From: Hongsoonwoonella zoysiae | GTDB taxonomy: Bacteria > Pseudomonadota > Alphaproteobacteria > Rhizobiales > Stappiaceae | NCBI RefSeq assembly: GCF_013266695.1 | Contig: NZ_JABRXF010000003.1 | Location: 186,001 to 250,000, forward strand | Reading direction: 5' to 3' | Length of the DNA: 64,000 nucleotides | In this document: piece after piece, positions 17,613 to 27,054 of the stretch | Numbering within the stretch: position 1 is the stretch's first letter | How the letters are laid out: every line of letters begins with the position of its first letter | Notes under the pieces: generated by a model | Databases searched by the model: none | The model's input: the letters and a program-made list of their open reading frames with translations, nothing else | What the model was told of the DNA's origin: nothing | Program-made: the position numbers and the translations under genes

Positions 17613-18743
17613 ATGACTGAGCGTATCCGCGAATTCCTCCGCACCCGCCGCGACGAAGGCCCCTGCGTCGTCGTTGATCTCGATGTCGTGCGCGACAACT
17701 ACCAGGCCTTCGCGCATTCGCTGCCCGATACCCGCGTCTTCTACGCGGTCAAGGCGAACCCCGCGCCCGAAATCCTGAACCTCCTGGCCGAGCTTGGCTC
17801 CTCCTTCGACTGCGCCTCTACGCAGGAGATCGAGATGGCGCTTGCAACAGGCGCTGGCCCCGAGCGCGTTTCCTTCGGCAACACGATCAAGAAGGAGCGC
17901 GATATCGCCCGCGCCTATGAGCTTGGCGTGCGCCTGTTCGCTGTCGACTGCGAGGCGGAAGTGGAAAAGATCGCCCGCGCGGCCCCGGGTGCGCGCGTGT
18001 TCTGCCGCATCCTTTGCGACGGCGCCGGCGCCGACTGGCCGCTTTCACGCAAGTTTGGCTGCGCGCCCGAAATGGCGCCGCGCGTGCTGGAGCATGCCCA
18101 CACCCTTGGCCTCGTGGCCTATGGCGTCTCTTTCCACGTCGGCTCGCAGCAGAGCAATGTCGATGCCTGGGATTCCGCGCTTGCCTCCGCTTCCGGCATC
18201 TTCCGCGAAATGTCTGAGCGCGGCATCCAGCTTTCCATGGTCAACATGGGCGGCGGCTTTCCCGCGAAATACCTGAAGGAAATGCCGGGCGTGCCCTCCT
18301 ACGGCGATGCGATCTTCCGTGCGCTGACGCGCCACTTCGGCAACCGTCTGCCGGAAACGATCATCGAGCCGGGCCGTGGCATGGTCGGCAACGCCGGTGT
18401 GATCGAAGCCGAAGTCGTGCTGATCTCGAAGAAGTCCGACGACGACGAAATGCGCTGGGTCTACCTCGATATCGGCAAGTTCAACGGTCTTGCCGAGACG
18501 ATGGACGAGGCGATCCGCTATCCGATCCGCACCGACCGCGATCATGACCGCAAGGAACGTTGCGTACTCGCCGGGCCGACCTGCGACAGCGTCGACGTTC
18601 TCTACGAAAAGGAGCCGTATGAGCTTCCCGTTTCGCTTTCGATCGGCGACAAGGTGCTGATCGAGGCCTGCGGCGCCTATACGACGACCTATTCGTCCGT
18701 CGCTTTCAACGGCTTTCCGCCGCTCACCTCCTACGTGATCTGA
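17613..18743 (+). CDS. Lysine/ornithine decarboxylase (type III PLP fold)
   Basis: Decarboxylates ornithine (and possibly lysine) to putrescine (cadaverine), the entry to polyamines. The 376-residue protein is of the eukaryotic-like alanine-racemase fold. It shows the PLP lysine in FYAVKANP (Lys47), SFHVGSQ, the phosphate-binding glycine loop MVNMGGGFP, EPGRGMVGN, and the catalytic LAGPTCDSVDV cysteine supplied across the dimer. The start at 17613 follows GGGAG; an upstream in-frame start at 17532 adds 27 residues that are not family-like. It heads an operon with a GNAT protein and homospermidine synthase, matching the rhizobial putrescine-homospermidine route. Confidence 0.93.
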   Translation: MTERIREFLRTRRDEGPCVVVDLDVVRDNYQAFAHSLPDTRVFYAVKANPAPEILNLLAELGSSFDCASTQEIEMALATGAGPERVSFGNTIKKERDIARAYELGVRLFAVDCEAEVEKIARAAPGARVFCRILCDGAGADWPLSRKFGCAPEMAPRVLEHAHTLGLVAYGVSFHVGSQQSNVDAWDSALASASGIFREMSERGIQLSMVNMGGGFPAKYLKEMPGVPSYGDAIFRALTRHFGNRLPETIIEPGRGMVGNAGVIEAEVVLISKKSDDDEMRWVYLDIGKFNGLAETMDEAIRYPIRTDRDHDRKERCVLAGPTCDSVDVLYEKEPYELPVSLSIGDKVLIEACGAYTTTYSSVAFNGFPPLTSYVI

Positions 18744-18753
18744 GGGGGCTGTC

Positions 18754-19332
18754 ATGATCGGCATTCGTGACGAGGCGCCGTGGGACCGCAGCGCCCGCGA
18801 GGAGTTGCTCGACCGGGCTTTCGGGCCGGCACGCTTCGAAAAAACGTCGGAGCGCCTGCGCGAAGGCCGGATACCGGCGATCGCGCTCAGCGCATTCGAA
18901 AACTCAGAAGACGACGGGGAGACCCTTGTCGGCTCCGTTCGTCTGTGGAACGCTGAGACGGCGGACGGACGCTCCGTGCTTATGCTCGGGCCGCTTGCGG
19001 TCGACGAGGCCTGCCGTGGTTCAGGCATCGGTGCGCGGCTCATGCGCGCCGCGCTGAACCGGGCCGCGGTTGGTGGCCATTCGGCGGTCGTTCTGGTCGG
19101 GGATGCGTCCTACTACAGTCGTTTCGGCTTCTCGCCGGCGTCGACCCTTGGCCTTGACCTGCCGGGGCCCGTCGAGCGTGAGCGTTTCCTTGGGCTGGAG
19201 TTTGCCGAAGGCGCTCTCGGCGGTGCGATGGGTTGCCTGAAGCCGACCGGTCCTTTGGCGGACAAGCCATTTGGTGTCGGAGAAGAAGAGATCGATCTGG
19301 TTCTTCTGCGCCCCTGGCCGCCCGCGCGTTGA
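18754..19332 (+). CDS. GNAT-family N-acetyltransferase
   Basis: A 192-residue acyltransferase of the YhbS-like group. The acetyl-CoA motif is visible as LAVDEACRGSGIGARLMRAAL, preceded by the strand MLGPLAV and followed by VVLVGDASYYSRFGF, a signature of this subgroup. It begins 10 bases after the decarboxylase stop behind GAGGGGG. Its position between two polyamine genes suggests a polyamine or related amine as acceptor, but the substrate is not determined by sequence. Confidence 0.85.
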   Translation: MIGIRDEAPWDRSAREELLDRAFGPARFEKTSERLREGRIPAIALSAFENSEDDGETLVGSVRLWNAETADGRSVLMLGPLAVDEACRGSGIGARLMRAALNRAAVGGHSAVVLVGDASYYSRFGFSPASTLGLDLPGPVERERFLGLEFAEGALGGAMGCLKPTGPLADKPFGVGEEEIDLVLLRPWPPAR

Positions 19333-19397
19333 AATCGCGAATTTTATATTCGAACTGCCGTGAGAACTCTCGGCCATAGAAAAAGAAGGATAGTTCC

Positions 19398-20909
19398 ATG
19401 ACCGAAGAGATCGCCAGCAAGCCCGCCGCGACCGCCGGGACGAAAGTTGCGGAGAAAAAAGCGGCGGCAGTGCCCGCCACTGCGGAGCATCCCGTCCACG
19501 CCACGATCACCGGGCCGGTCGTCATGATCGGCTTCGGCTCGATCGGCAAGGGCACGCTTCCCCTCATCGAGCGACACTTCGATTACGACAGGAAGCGCTT
19601 CACGGTGATCGACCCGGTCGATGTCGACCGCAAGCTCGTGGACGAGCGCGGCTACCGCTTCGAAAAGGTGGAAATCACGCGTGAGAATTACCGCGACGTG
19701 CTCACCCCCCTGCTGACGGAGGGAGAGGGCCAGGGTTTTTGCGTCAATCTCTCGGTCGACACCTCCTCGCTCGACATCATGAAGCTCTGCCGCGAGCTCG
19801 GCGTCCTCTATATCGACACGGTGGTCGAACCCTGGCCCGGATTCTATTTCGATCATGACGCCGGCATGGAAGCGCGCACGAACTACGCGCTGCGCGAAAC
19901 CGTGCGCCGGGAAAAGCGCAAGAATCCGGGCGGCACGACCGCCGTTTCCTGTTGTGGCGCAAACCCCGGCATGGTTTCCTGGTTCGTCAAGCAGGCGCTC
20001 GTCGACATCGCGACCGATACCGGCCTCAAATTCGAGGCGCCGACCGACCGCAAGGGCTGGGCGAAGCTCATGAAGAAGGTCGGCGTCAAAGGCATCCACA
20101 TCGCAGAGCGCGACACCCAGCGCGCGAAGAAGCCGAAGCCGATGGGCGTGTTCTGGAATACCTGGTCGGTCGAGGGCTTTCTTTCGGAAGGCTTCCAGCC
20201 GGCGGAACTCGGCTGGGGCACGCACGAAAACTGGAAACCGAAAAACGCCCGCAAGCACGAGAAGGGCTGCAAGGCGGCGATATTCCTGGAACAGCCGGGC
20301 GCCAATACGCGCGTGCGCACCTGGTGTCCGACGCCGGGCGCGCAGTTCGGCTTTCTTGTAACGCACAATGAATCGATCTCCATCGCCGACTATTTCACGG
20401 TGGAGAAGGACGGCAAGGCCGTCTATCGCCCGACCTGCCACTACGCCTATCACCCGGCAAATGACGCAGTCCTTTCACTGCATGAGCTTTTCGGTGCGGC
20501 CGGCAAGATCCAGGAAGAGCTTCACGTGCTGGACGAAAGCGAAATCGCCGACGGCATCGACGAACTTGGCGTGCTGCTTTATGGCCACGAAAAGAACGCC
20601 TATTGGTATGGTTCGCAACTTTCGATCGAGGAAACCCGCGAGCTTGCGCCCTACCAGAACGCCACCGGCCTTCAGGTGACCTCTGCCGTGCTCGCCGGCA
20701 TGGTCTGGGCGCTTGAAAACCCGGAAGCCGGCATCGTCGAGACCGACGAGATGGATTACAGGCGTTGCCTCGAAATCCAGATGCCCTACCTCGGCCCGGT
20801 CAAGGGTTATTACACTGACTGGACGCCTCTCGACGACCGTCCGGGCTTCTTCCCCGAGGACCTGGACACGAGCGACCCCTGGCAGTTCCGCAATATCCTC
20901 GTGCGCTGA
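19398..20909 (+). CDS. hss: Homospermidine synthase
   Basis: NAD-dependent enzyme that makes sym-homospermidine from two putrescines (or putrescine plus spermidine), the main long polyamine of many Rhizobiales. The 503-residue protein has an Ala/Lys-rich N-terminal extension of about 35 residues, then the Rossmann motif VVMIGFGSIGKG. Family blocks such as FCVNLSVDTSSLDIM, YIDTVVEPWPGFYFD, SCCGANPGMVSWFVKQAL and NTWSVEGFLSEGFQPAELGWG are present. It is the last gene of the operon begun by the ornithine decarboxylase, so substrate production and use are linked. Confidence 0.95.
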   Translation: MTEEIASKPAATAGTKVAEKKAAAVPATAEHPVHATITGPVVMIGFGSIGKGTLPLIERHFDYDRKRFTVIDPVDVDRKLVDERGYRFEKVEITRENYRDVLTPLLTEGEGQGFCVNLSVDTSSLDIMKLCRELGVLYIDTVVEPWPGFYFDHDAGMEARTNYALRETVRREKRKNPGGTTAVSCCGANPGMVSWFVKQALVDIATDTGLKFEAPTDRKGWAKLMKKVGVKGIHIAERDTQRAKKPKPMGVFWNTWSVEGFLSEGFQPAELGWGTHENWKPKNARKHEKGCKAAIFLEQPGANTRVRTWCPTPGAQFGFLVTHNESISIADYFTVEKDGKAVYRPTCHYAYHPANDAVLSLHELFGAAGKIQEELHVLDESEIADGIDELGVLLYGHEKNAYWYGSQLSIEETRELAPYQNATGLQVTSAVLAGMVWALENPEAGIVETDEMDYRRCLEIQMPYLGPVKGYYTDWTPLDDRPGFFPEDLDTSDPWQFRNILVR

Positions 20910-20933
20910 AACGAACTCCCGCGCTAAAACGAA

Positions 20934-20965
20934 AAAGGGCGGCCCAATCGGCCGCCCTTTCCTTT
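20934..20965. terminator. Bidirectional terminator between hss and malate synthase
   Basis: A perfect 11-bp stem (AAAGGGCGGCC, loop CAATC, GGCCGCCCTTT) is flanked by A-rich sequence on the left and CCTTTT on the right. It works as a rho-independent terminator in both directions for the convergent genes. Confidence 0.85.
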
Positions 20966-20980
20966 TGCGCTTTTCGTCGC

Positions 20981-23158
20981 TCAACCTTTGGCTGCGGCTT
21001 TCACCTCCAACCGGCGCCGGTGCAGGACCGGTTCGGTATAGCCGGACGGTTGCTCGCGCCCCTTGAAGACGAGGTCGCAGGCCGCCTGGAAGGCGATCGA
21101 ACCGTCGAAATCATCCGCCATCGGCCGGTAGGCCGGGTCGCCGGCGTTTTGCCCGTCGACGACCTTCGCCATGCGCTTCATCGTCTCCATGACCTGCTCT
21201 TTGGAGCAGACATCGTGGTGCAGCCAATTGGCAATGTGCTGGGAGGAGATGCGCAGCGTCGCGCGGTCTTCCATCAGGCCAACATCGTTGATATCCGGCA
21301 CTTTCGAACAGCCGACGCCCTGGTCCACCCAGCGCACGACGTATCCGAGGATGCCTTGGGCATTGTTGTCGAGTTCGGCCTGGATTTCCTCGTTCGACCA
21401 GTTCGGGCGTTCCGCCACCGGAATGGAGAGGATATCGTCGAGCTTCGCCCGCCCGCGCGACTTCAGTTCCTCCTGGCGCGCCTTCACATCCACCTTGTGA
21501 TAGTGGAGCGCATGCAGCGCCGCTGCCGTTGGCGACGGCACCCATGCCGTGTTGGCGCCGGCCATCGGGTGGCCGATCTTCTGCTCCAGCATCGCGTGCA
21601 TCAGGTCCGGCATCGCCCACATGCCCTTGCCGATCTGCGCATGGCCCGGCAAGCCGCACTCAAGCCCTATGTCGACGTTCCAGTTTTCATAGGCCTGGAT
21701 CCAGGCGGCCGCCTTCATGTCACCCTTTCGGATCATCGGGCCGGCCTCCATGGAGGTGTGGATCTCGTCGCCCGTGCGGTCGAGGAAGCCTGTATTGATG
21801 AAGAAGACGCGGGCTGAGGCCTGGCGGATGCACTCCTTGAGGTTCACGGTGGTGCGCCGCTCCTCGTCCATGATGCCCATCTTCAGCGTGTTTTCCGAAA
21901 GGCCCAGCGCCTTTTCCACACGCGTGAAAAGCTTGTTGGCGAAGGCGACCTCTTCCGGCCCGTGCATCTTTGGCTTGACGATATAGATCGAGCCGGCGCG
22001 GCTGTTCTTCCGGTTTCCACCCCCGTTCGCCCCGCCCGTGCCGACATCATGCATGGCGATTGCGGATGTCACCATGCAATCGAGAAGGCCTTCCGGCACT
22101 TCGTTGCCTTGCGCATCCAGAACGGCGGGGTTGGTCATCAGATGGCCGACGTTGCGAACCAGCATCAGCGAACGGCCGTGGAGAGTGATTTCGCCCTTGC
22201 CGTCGGCGGATGTGTAGACGCGGTCCGCATTGAGTGTACGCTCCACCGTCTTGCCGCCCTTTTCGAACGTCTCCTTGAGGTCGCCCTTGATGAGGCCCAG
22301 CCAATTGCGATAGGCGAGAACCTTGTCTTCGGCATCCACCGCCGCAACCGAATCCTCGCAGTCCATGATCGTGGAAAGTGCCGCTTCGACGATCACGTCG
22401 GAAATGCCGGCCTTGTCCGTCTTCCCGACCGACGTCGTCGGATCGATCACAATCTCCAGATGCAGCCCGTTCTGCCGCAGCAAAACCGTATCCGGCTTGT
22501 CTGCGGGTCCGGTGTAGCCCACGAACTGAGCCGGATCCTTCAGCCCCATCTTGCCGTCGGGAAGCGAAACGGCGAGCTTGCCATCGTCGACGACGATCGC
22601 GCCGACCTCTTCCCACGCGCCGGTCTTGAGCGGCACGCTCTCGTTAAGCACCTTGCGGGCATAGGCGATCACCTCCGCCCCGCGTGCCGGGTCATATCCG
22701 CCGCCTTCGGGCAACGAGCCCATGGCATCCGTGCCGTAAAGCGCATCATAAAGCGAACCCCAGCGCGCGTTCGCGGCGTTAAGCGCGTAGCGCGCGTTCA
22801 TGACCGGCACGACAAGCTGCGGTCCGGCGATCGAAGAAATTTCCGGATCGACATCGGCGGTCGTGACCTTGAACGCGCCGCCTTCGTCCTGAAGGTAACC
22901 AATGTCTTTCAAAAAGGCCTTGTAGGCATCGAGATCGACCGGCCCGGAATTCTCCCGGTGCCATTTGTCGATCTTCGTCTGCAGCATGTCGCGCTTTTCA
23001 AGAAGCGCCCGGTTTTCCGGCGCCAGATCGCCCACGATTGCCGCAAACCCGCTCCAGAACGCATCCGGCGCAACGCCCGTTCCCGGCAGCACTTCACTTT
23101 CGACGAACTTATGAAGTTCGGTAGCGATCTTCAGTCCGGCGACTTCGATCCGATCCAT
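20981..23158 (-). CDS. glcB: Malate synthase G
   Basis: Condenses glyoxylate with acetyl-CoA to malate, completing the glyoxylate shunt or glycolate use. The start at 23158 is an ATG with AAGGAG 11 bases upstream and gives 725 residues, the usual length of isoform G; a longer GTG start at 23206 adds only 16 residues. Visible family blocks include the N-terminal [38 protein letters not shown], the active-site region [18 protein letters not shown]-like segment, [21 protein letters not shown] and [23 protein letters not shown]-like C-terminal region. It is monocistronic; no isocitrate lyase is visible in the window. Confidence 0.95.
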   Translation of the reverse strand: MDRIEVAGLKIATELHKFVESEVLPGTGVAPDAFWSGFAAIVGDLAPENRALLEKRDMLQTKIDKWHRENSGPVDLDAYKAFLKDIGYLQDEGGAFKVTTADVDPEISSIAGPQLVVPVMNARYALNAANARWGSLYDALYGTDAMGSLPEGGGYDPARGAEVIAYARKVLNESVPLKTGAWEEVGAIVVDDGKLAVSLPDGKMGLKDPAQFVGYTGPADKPDTVLLRQNGLHLEIVIDPTTSVGKTDKAGISDVIVEAALSTIMDCEDSVAAVDAEDKVLAYRNWLGLIKGDLKETFEKGGKTVERTLNADRVYTSADGKGEITLHGRSLMLVRNVGHLMTNPAVLDAQGNEVPEGLLDCMVTSAIAMHDVGTGGANGGGNRKNSRAGSIYIVKPKMHGPEEVAFANKLFTRVEKALGLSENTLKMGIMDEERRTTVNLKECIRQASARVFFINTGFLDRTGDEIHTSMEAGPMIRKGDMKAAAWIQAYENWNVDIGLECGLPGHAQIGKGMWAMPDLMHAMLEQKIGHPMAGANTAWVPSPTAAALHALHYHKVDVKARQEELKSRGRAKLDDILSIPVAERPNWSNEEIQAELDNNAQGILGYVVRWVDQGVGCSKVPDINDVGLMEDRATLRISSQHIANWLHHDVCSKEQVMETMKRMAKVVDGQNAGDPAYRPMADDFDGSIAFQAACDLVFKGREQPSGYTEPVLHRRRLEVKAAAKG

Positions 23159-23485
23159 GGCTTCGGCTACTCCTTGATCAAGCGCGAACGCGAACGGGTT
23201 CGGCACTGCGAAGCCGAACCATCCGTCCCGTTATTTTGGCCGGAAACTGCCAAAATCAACAGAGCGCGGTCAATACGTCATAAATAGAAATCACTTTTTC
23301 CAAATCGGAATTACTCACGGTTGAAGCCATACTTTCCAGGGCCCGGCTCCTTCCATGCGCGTCATGCATGCCTGTCCGTCGATTGATCATACGAATATCC
23401 GCAGCTATAGACGTCACAAGGAAGGTTGGCGAATTCAAGGAAATCGAGCGCCCCGTTCCGCCTGCCGCAGAAATCCGGATACCTC
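23159..23485. promoter_or_regulatory. Divergent promoter region, malate synthase / EamA permease
   Basis: About 330 bases separate the two divergent starts. An AT-rich section at 23270-23320 probably holds promoters. No RNA gene or strong palindrome was seen. Confidence 0.4.
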
Positions 23486-24394
23486 ATGATCGCCGCCCTC
23501 AATTCCCAGCCCGTCCTGCTTTTGACGCTGACGACCCTTATGTGGGGCGGCAATACCATTGCAGGGCGACTTGCCGTTGGCGAAGTATCACCCTTCGCGG
23601 TGGTGCTATTGCGCTGGGTGATCGTCGCCGGGCTTCTGGTCGCCATTTACGGGCGCCAGCTCGTGGCGGAATGGGTAACGCTCAAGCGCCATCTCATTCT
23701 CATCGTGCTATCGGCCACATTTGGCTTTACGGCGTTCAACTCGCTTTTTTATCTGGCCGCCCATTCCACAACCGCGCTGAACCTGGGCATCATCCAAGGC
23801 TCCATGCCGATGTTCGTGCTCCTGGGGGCGCTGATTTTCTACCGCACGCCAATCACGCCGCTGCAAATGGCAGGCGTCCTCATCACGATCCTGGGTGTGA
23901 TCTACATTTCCTCCCGCGGCGAGCTCGCCCGCCTTGCCAACCTTGAGATCAATCCCGGCGACGGATTGATGATTATCGCTTGTTTCTTTTACTCCGCCTA
24001 TGCGGTCACCCTCAGAAACAGGCCGAAAGTGCCGGGCATCGTCTTCTTCACTGCACTGGCCGTGGTCGCCGCGGTGACTTCGGTTCCCGCGGTCGTGGTC
24101 GAGGCATCGAACGGCAGCCTGCAGTGGCCGACGGCAAAGGGGTGGATCGTCGTCGCCTACATCGCGCTCGCGCCCTCGTTCCTGTCCCAGATCTTCTTCA
24201 TGCGCGCCATTGAGCTCATTGGTCCCGGGCGCGCGGGCGTTTTCATCAACCTCGTGCCGATATTTTCCTCGATCATGGCGGTCATGCTGTTGTCCGAGCC
24301 TTTCAGGGCGTATCACGCCGTCGCGCTTGCGCTGGTGCTTGCCGGAATCTGGCTTTCGGAGCGCAAGTCCGCGGCAAAAGCGGAACAGAGCTGA
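23486..24394 (+). CDS. EamA/DMT-family permease
   Basis: A 302-residue inner-membrane protein with ten predicted membrane helices in two EamA repeats (first about residues 10-135, second about 150-295). Typical features are the MWGGNTIAGRLAVGEVSPF start of repeat one and the GPGRAGVFINLVPIFSSIMAVMLLSEP block in repeat two. An upstream TTG start at 23426 would add 20 residues but its purine run lies too close, so the ATG at 23486 is preferred. Members export amino acids or other metabolites; the substrate is unknown. Confidence 0.85.
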   Translation: MIAALNSQPVLLLTLTTLMWGGNTIAGRLAVGEVSPFAVVLLRWVIVAGLLVAIYGRQLVAEWVTLKRHLILIVLSATFGFTAFNSLFYLAAHSTTALNLGIIQGSMPMFVLLGALIFYRTPITPLQMAGVLITILGVIYISSRGELARLANLEINPGDGLMIIACFFYSAYAVTLRNRPKVPGIVFFTALAVVAAVTSVPAVVVEASNGSLQWPTAKGWIVVAYIALAPSFLSQIFFMRAIELIGPGRAGVFINLVPIFSSIMAVMLLSEPFRAYHAVALALVLAGIWLSERKSAAKAEQS

Positions 24395-24480
24395 CATCAG
24401 GTTCAAGGACGGGGGAGAAATCACCTGGCCGAACCGCATTTCGCCTTGCACTTGCCGCTAAGTCATTGGATGACGGTGCG

Positions 24481-27036
24481 ATGGAAGCACCTCTGATAAT
24501 AGCGGCGGTCGCCGGCCTTTTGGTGATCATCAGCCTGATACAGCCGCTTGCGGCCCGCCTCGGTCTTGCGCCGTCAGTGCTGCTCGCCATCGTCGGCGTC
24601 GCCATCGGAACGGTCGCCGCCCAGCTTCTGTTCACGACGAAGACCGATGCTTTCAACGAGATCGCCCGGATATTCGTTTTTCTGCCGATCGATTCCCAGA
24701 CAATCCTTTTCACGTTCCTGCCGATCCTGCTTTTCCAGACCACGCTCACGCTCGACGTGCGCCGGATGGCGGAAGATGCAGGCGTGATCTTCGTGCTTGC
24801 GGTCGTCGCGGTTTTGATCGCAACCGCTTTCATCGGCATCGCGCTTTATCCGCTCGCCGGGGTGCCGCTGGTCGCTTGCCTGCTGCTGGGTGCGATCGTC
24901 GCCACGACCGACCCTGTCGCCGTCGTCGCCATATTCCGCGACATCGGCGCTCCGGCTCGGCTCGGCCGGCTGGTGGAGGGCGAAAGCCTGCTCAACGACG
25001 CTGCGGCAATTGCTGTCTTCGCAATCCTGTTCGGAATCCTCACCGGCACGGAATCCCGCCAGCCCGCCATGGCCTTCCTCGCCTTCGTCAATGATTTCGT
25101 CGGCGGTATCTTGCTGGGCTACATTGGCGGGCAGATGCTTGTGCGTCTGTTTCCATTGGTGCGCGAGTACCGCCTGGCGCATGTGACGCTGAGCGTCGCC
25201 TTCCCTTACCTGATCTACATCATCGCGGACCAGTTGGCCGGCGTGTCGGGCGTCGTGGCCGTGGTGGCTGCCGGCATGGTTATCAATGTCATGGGGCCGT
25301 CCCGCATCACGCCGGACGGCTGGAGCTATCTCCAGGACGTGTGGGAGCAGATCGCCTTCTGGGCCTCGTCTCTCATCTTCGTCATCGCCTCCATCGTCGT
25401 CCCGCGCCTCATGGTGGATATGACGTGGTTCGACATTGCGCTCGTCGGCATGGTGATTGTCGCAGCACTTGCCGCGCGGGCCTTCGTGCTCTTCGGTTTC
25501 CTGCCGCTCTTGAGCATCCTTCGCATCAGCCAACCGGTATCGACGCCCTACAAGATCGTGATGCTTTGGGGGGGAATGCGCGGCGCCGTAACGCTGACCC
25601 TCGCGCTCGGCATAACCGAACACACCTCGATCGCCCCGGACATCAAGAGTTTCATCACCGTTGGCGCCACCGGCTTCGTCTTCTTCACATTGCTTGTGTA
25701 CGGCACGACGCTGAAGCCGCTGATCCGCCTCCTAAAGCTCGACAGGCTGTCGCCGATAGACGCGGCCCTCAGAAACCAGGTTCTGGCGCTTGCCCTTGAA
25801 GATGTCCGCGAAGGCGTGGCGCAGGCGGCAAGCGCCTATCGCATCGCGCCCTCCATCGCCGAAACGGTCGCAAGCCCATATCACACCCGTGCCGAAACCG
25901 CCGCCCAGGCCAACGAGCTTGCGGAAGGCGTGCTCGACCGCGACCGCATCACGCTTGGCCTCGTCGCCGTCACGAACCGCGAGCGGGAGGCGGTGCTTCG
26001 CCATTTCCGCGAACGCACGGCTTCCACGCAATCCGTGCAGACACTCATGGCGCAGATCGGCAGGCTGGGCGACCGCGCCCGCGCCGGCGGGCGGCTGGAA
26101 TACAACCGCGCCGCCCGCCAGATCCTCGCCTTTCCCTTGAGCTTCCGCATCGCCCAGGCGATGCAGCGCTGGTTCAAGCGGGATCGCTGGCTGGCCGGCC
26201 TCATCGCCGACCGATACGAAACGCTGCTCTTGAGCCATATCGTGCTCAGCGAGATCGCCGAGTTTATCCCGCAAAAGATTTCACCGCTTCTCGGCGCCCG
26301 CGTTGGCGAGATCCTCTGCGAAATCATCGATCAGCGCATGGAGGCGACCGCGTTGGCGCTCAAGGCCGTACGTTTGCAATATCCCGATTACGCGGACCGG
26401 CTGGACCAGCGTTTTCTCAAGAAGGCTGCACTGCGACTTGAAGAAAACACCTATCGCTCGCTTTTCCAGCAAAACGTCATCGGCGCGGAGCTGCACAACG
26501 ACCTGCAGAACGTCGTGAGCGAAGCGCGCGAGGAAGCGGACCGGCGCCCACGCCTCGATCTCGGCCTAAATACCGAAACACTGGCCGCCCAACTGCCTTT
26601 CTTCTCCGATCTGCCCGCAGACCGCATCAAGGCGATCGCAAGGCTCATGCGCCCGCGTTTCGCCGTGCCGGGCGAAGCCCTGATCCGAAAGGGAGAAAGA
26701 GGAGACGCCGCCTATTTCATCTCCTCAGGCGCGGTGGAAGTGAAAACACAGTCGATGAGCATCCCGCTCGGACGGGGCGAGGTTTTCGGTGAAATCGCCC
26801 TCATCAAGGGCACGCCTCGCACCGCAGACGTCGTTGCGCTGGGCTATTGCCGACTGCTCGTACTTTCCACCCACGATTTCAAGCAGCTTCTGTCCAGGGA
26901 CGAGCAACTGCGCCTCCACATCGACAGGGTCGTGCAGGAGCGCCTGTCAATGAACAGGGACAGCGCGGATGGCCCCGACGGTTCCTCCGGAGCGCAAGAT
27001 AGTGGCGAACCGATTGCTGCCTCCGGGCAGGAATAA
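24481..27036 (+). CDS. Cation/proton antiporter (CPA1/NhaP type) with C-terminal cNMP-binding domain
   Basis: An 851-residue membrane protein. The first 400 or so residues form about 12 helices with the CPA1 ion-site signature GAIVATTDPVAVVAIF and ESLLNDAAAIAVF. A long cytosolic, largely helical segment follows (about 420-690), then a Crp-like cyclic-nucleotide-binding fold near residues 700-820: FFSDLPADRIKAIARLMRP, GEALIRKGERGDAAYFISSGAVEV and the phosphate-binding-cassette-like FGEIALIKGTPRTADVVA. Exchange of Na+ or K+ for protons may thus be gated by cAMP or a related ligand. The arginine of the cassette is present. The ATG at 24481 has a weak upstream site. Confidence 0.88.
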   Translation: MEAPLIIAAVAGLLVIISLIQPLAARLGLAPSVLLAIVGVAIGTVAAQLLFTTKTDAFNEIARIFVFLPIDSQTILFTFLPILLFQTTLTLDVRRMAEDAGVIFVLAVVAVLIATAFIGIALYPLAGVPLVACLLLGAIVATTDPVAVVAIFRDIGAPARLGRLVEGESLLNDAAAIAVFAILFGILTGTESRQPAMAFLAFVNDFVGGILLGYIGGQMLVRLFPLVREYRLAHVTLSVAFPYLIYIIADQLAGVSGVVAVVAAGMVINVMGPSRITPDGWSYLQDVWEQIAFWASSLIFVIASIVVPRLMVDMTWFDIALVGMVIVAALAARAFVLFGFLPLLSILRISQPVSTPYKIVMLWGGMRGAVTLTLALGITEHTSIAPDIKSFITVGATGFVFFTLLVYGTTLKPLIRLLKLDRLSPIDAALRNQVLALALEDVREGVAQAASAYRIAPSIAETVASPYHTRAETAAQANELAEGVLDRDRITLGLVAVTNREREAVLRHFRERTASTQSVQTLMAQIGRLGDRARAGGRLEYNRAARQILAFPLSFRIAQAMQRWFKRDRWLAGLIADRYETLLLSHIVLSEIAEFIPQKISPLLGARVGEILCEIIDQRMEATALALKAVRLQYPDYADRLDQRFLKKAALRLEENTYRSLFQQNVIGAELHNDLQNVVSEAREEADRRPRLDLGLNTETLAAQLPFFSDLPADRIKAIARLMRPRFAVPGEALIRKGERGDAAYFISSGAVEVKTQSMSIPLGRGEVFGEIALIKGTPRTADVVALGYCRLLVLSTHDFKQLLSRDEQLRLHIDRVVQERLSMNRDSADGPDGSSGAQDSGEPIAASGQE

Positions 27037-27054
27037 GGATTCAACATCGGCTTT

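Noticed and set aside
21962-23287. 441-codon plus-strand ORF opposite malate synthase
   Set aside because: It is a shadow of glcB; its composition is His/Arg-rich and no family is recognised.
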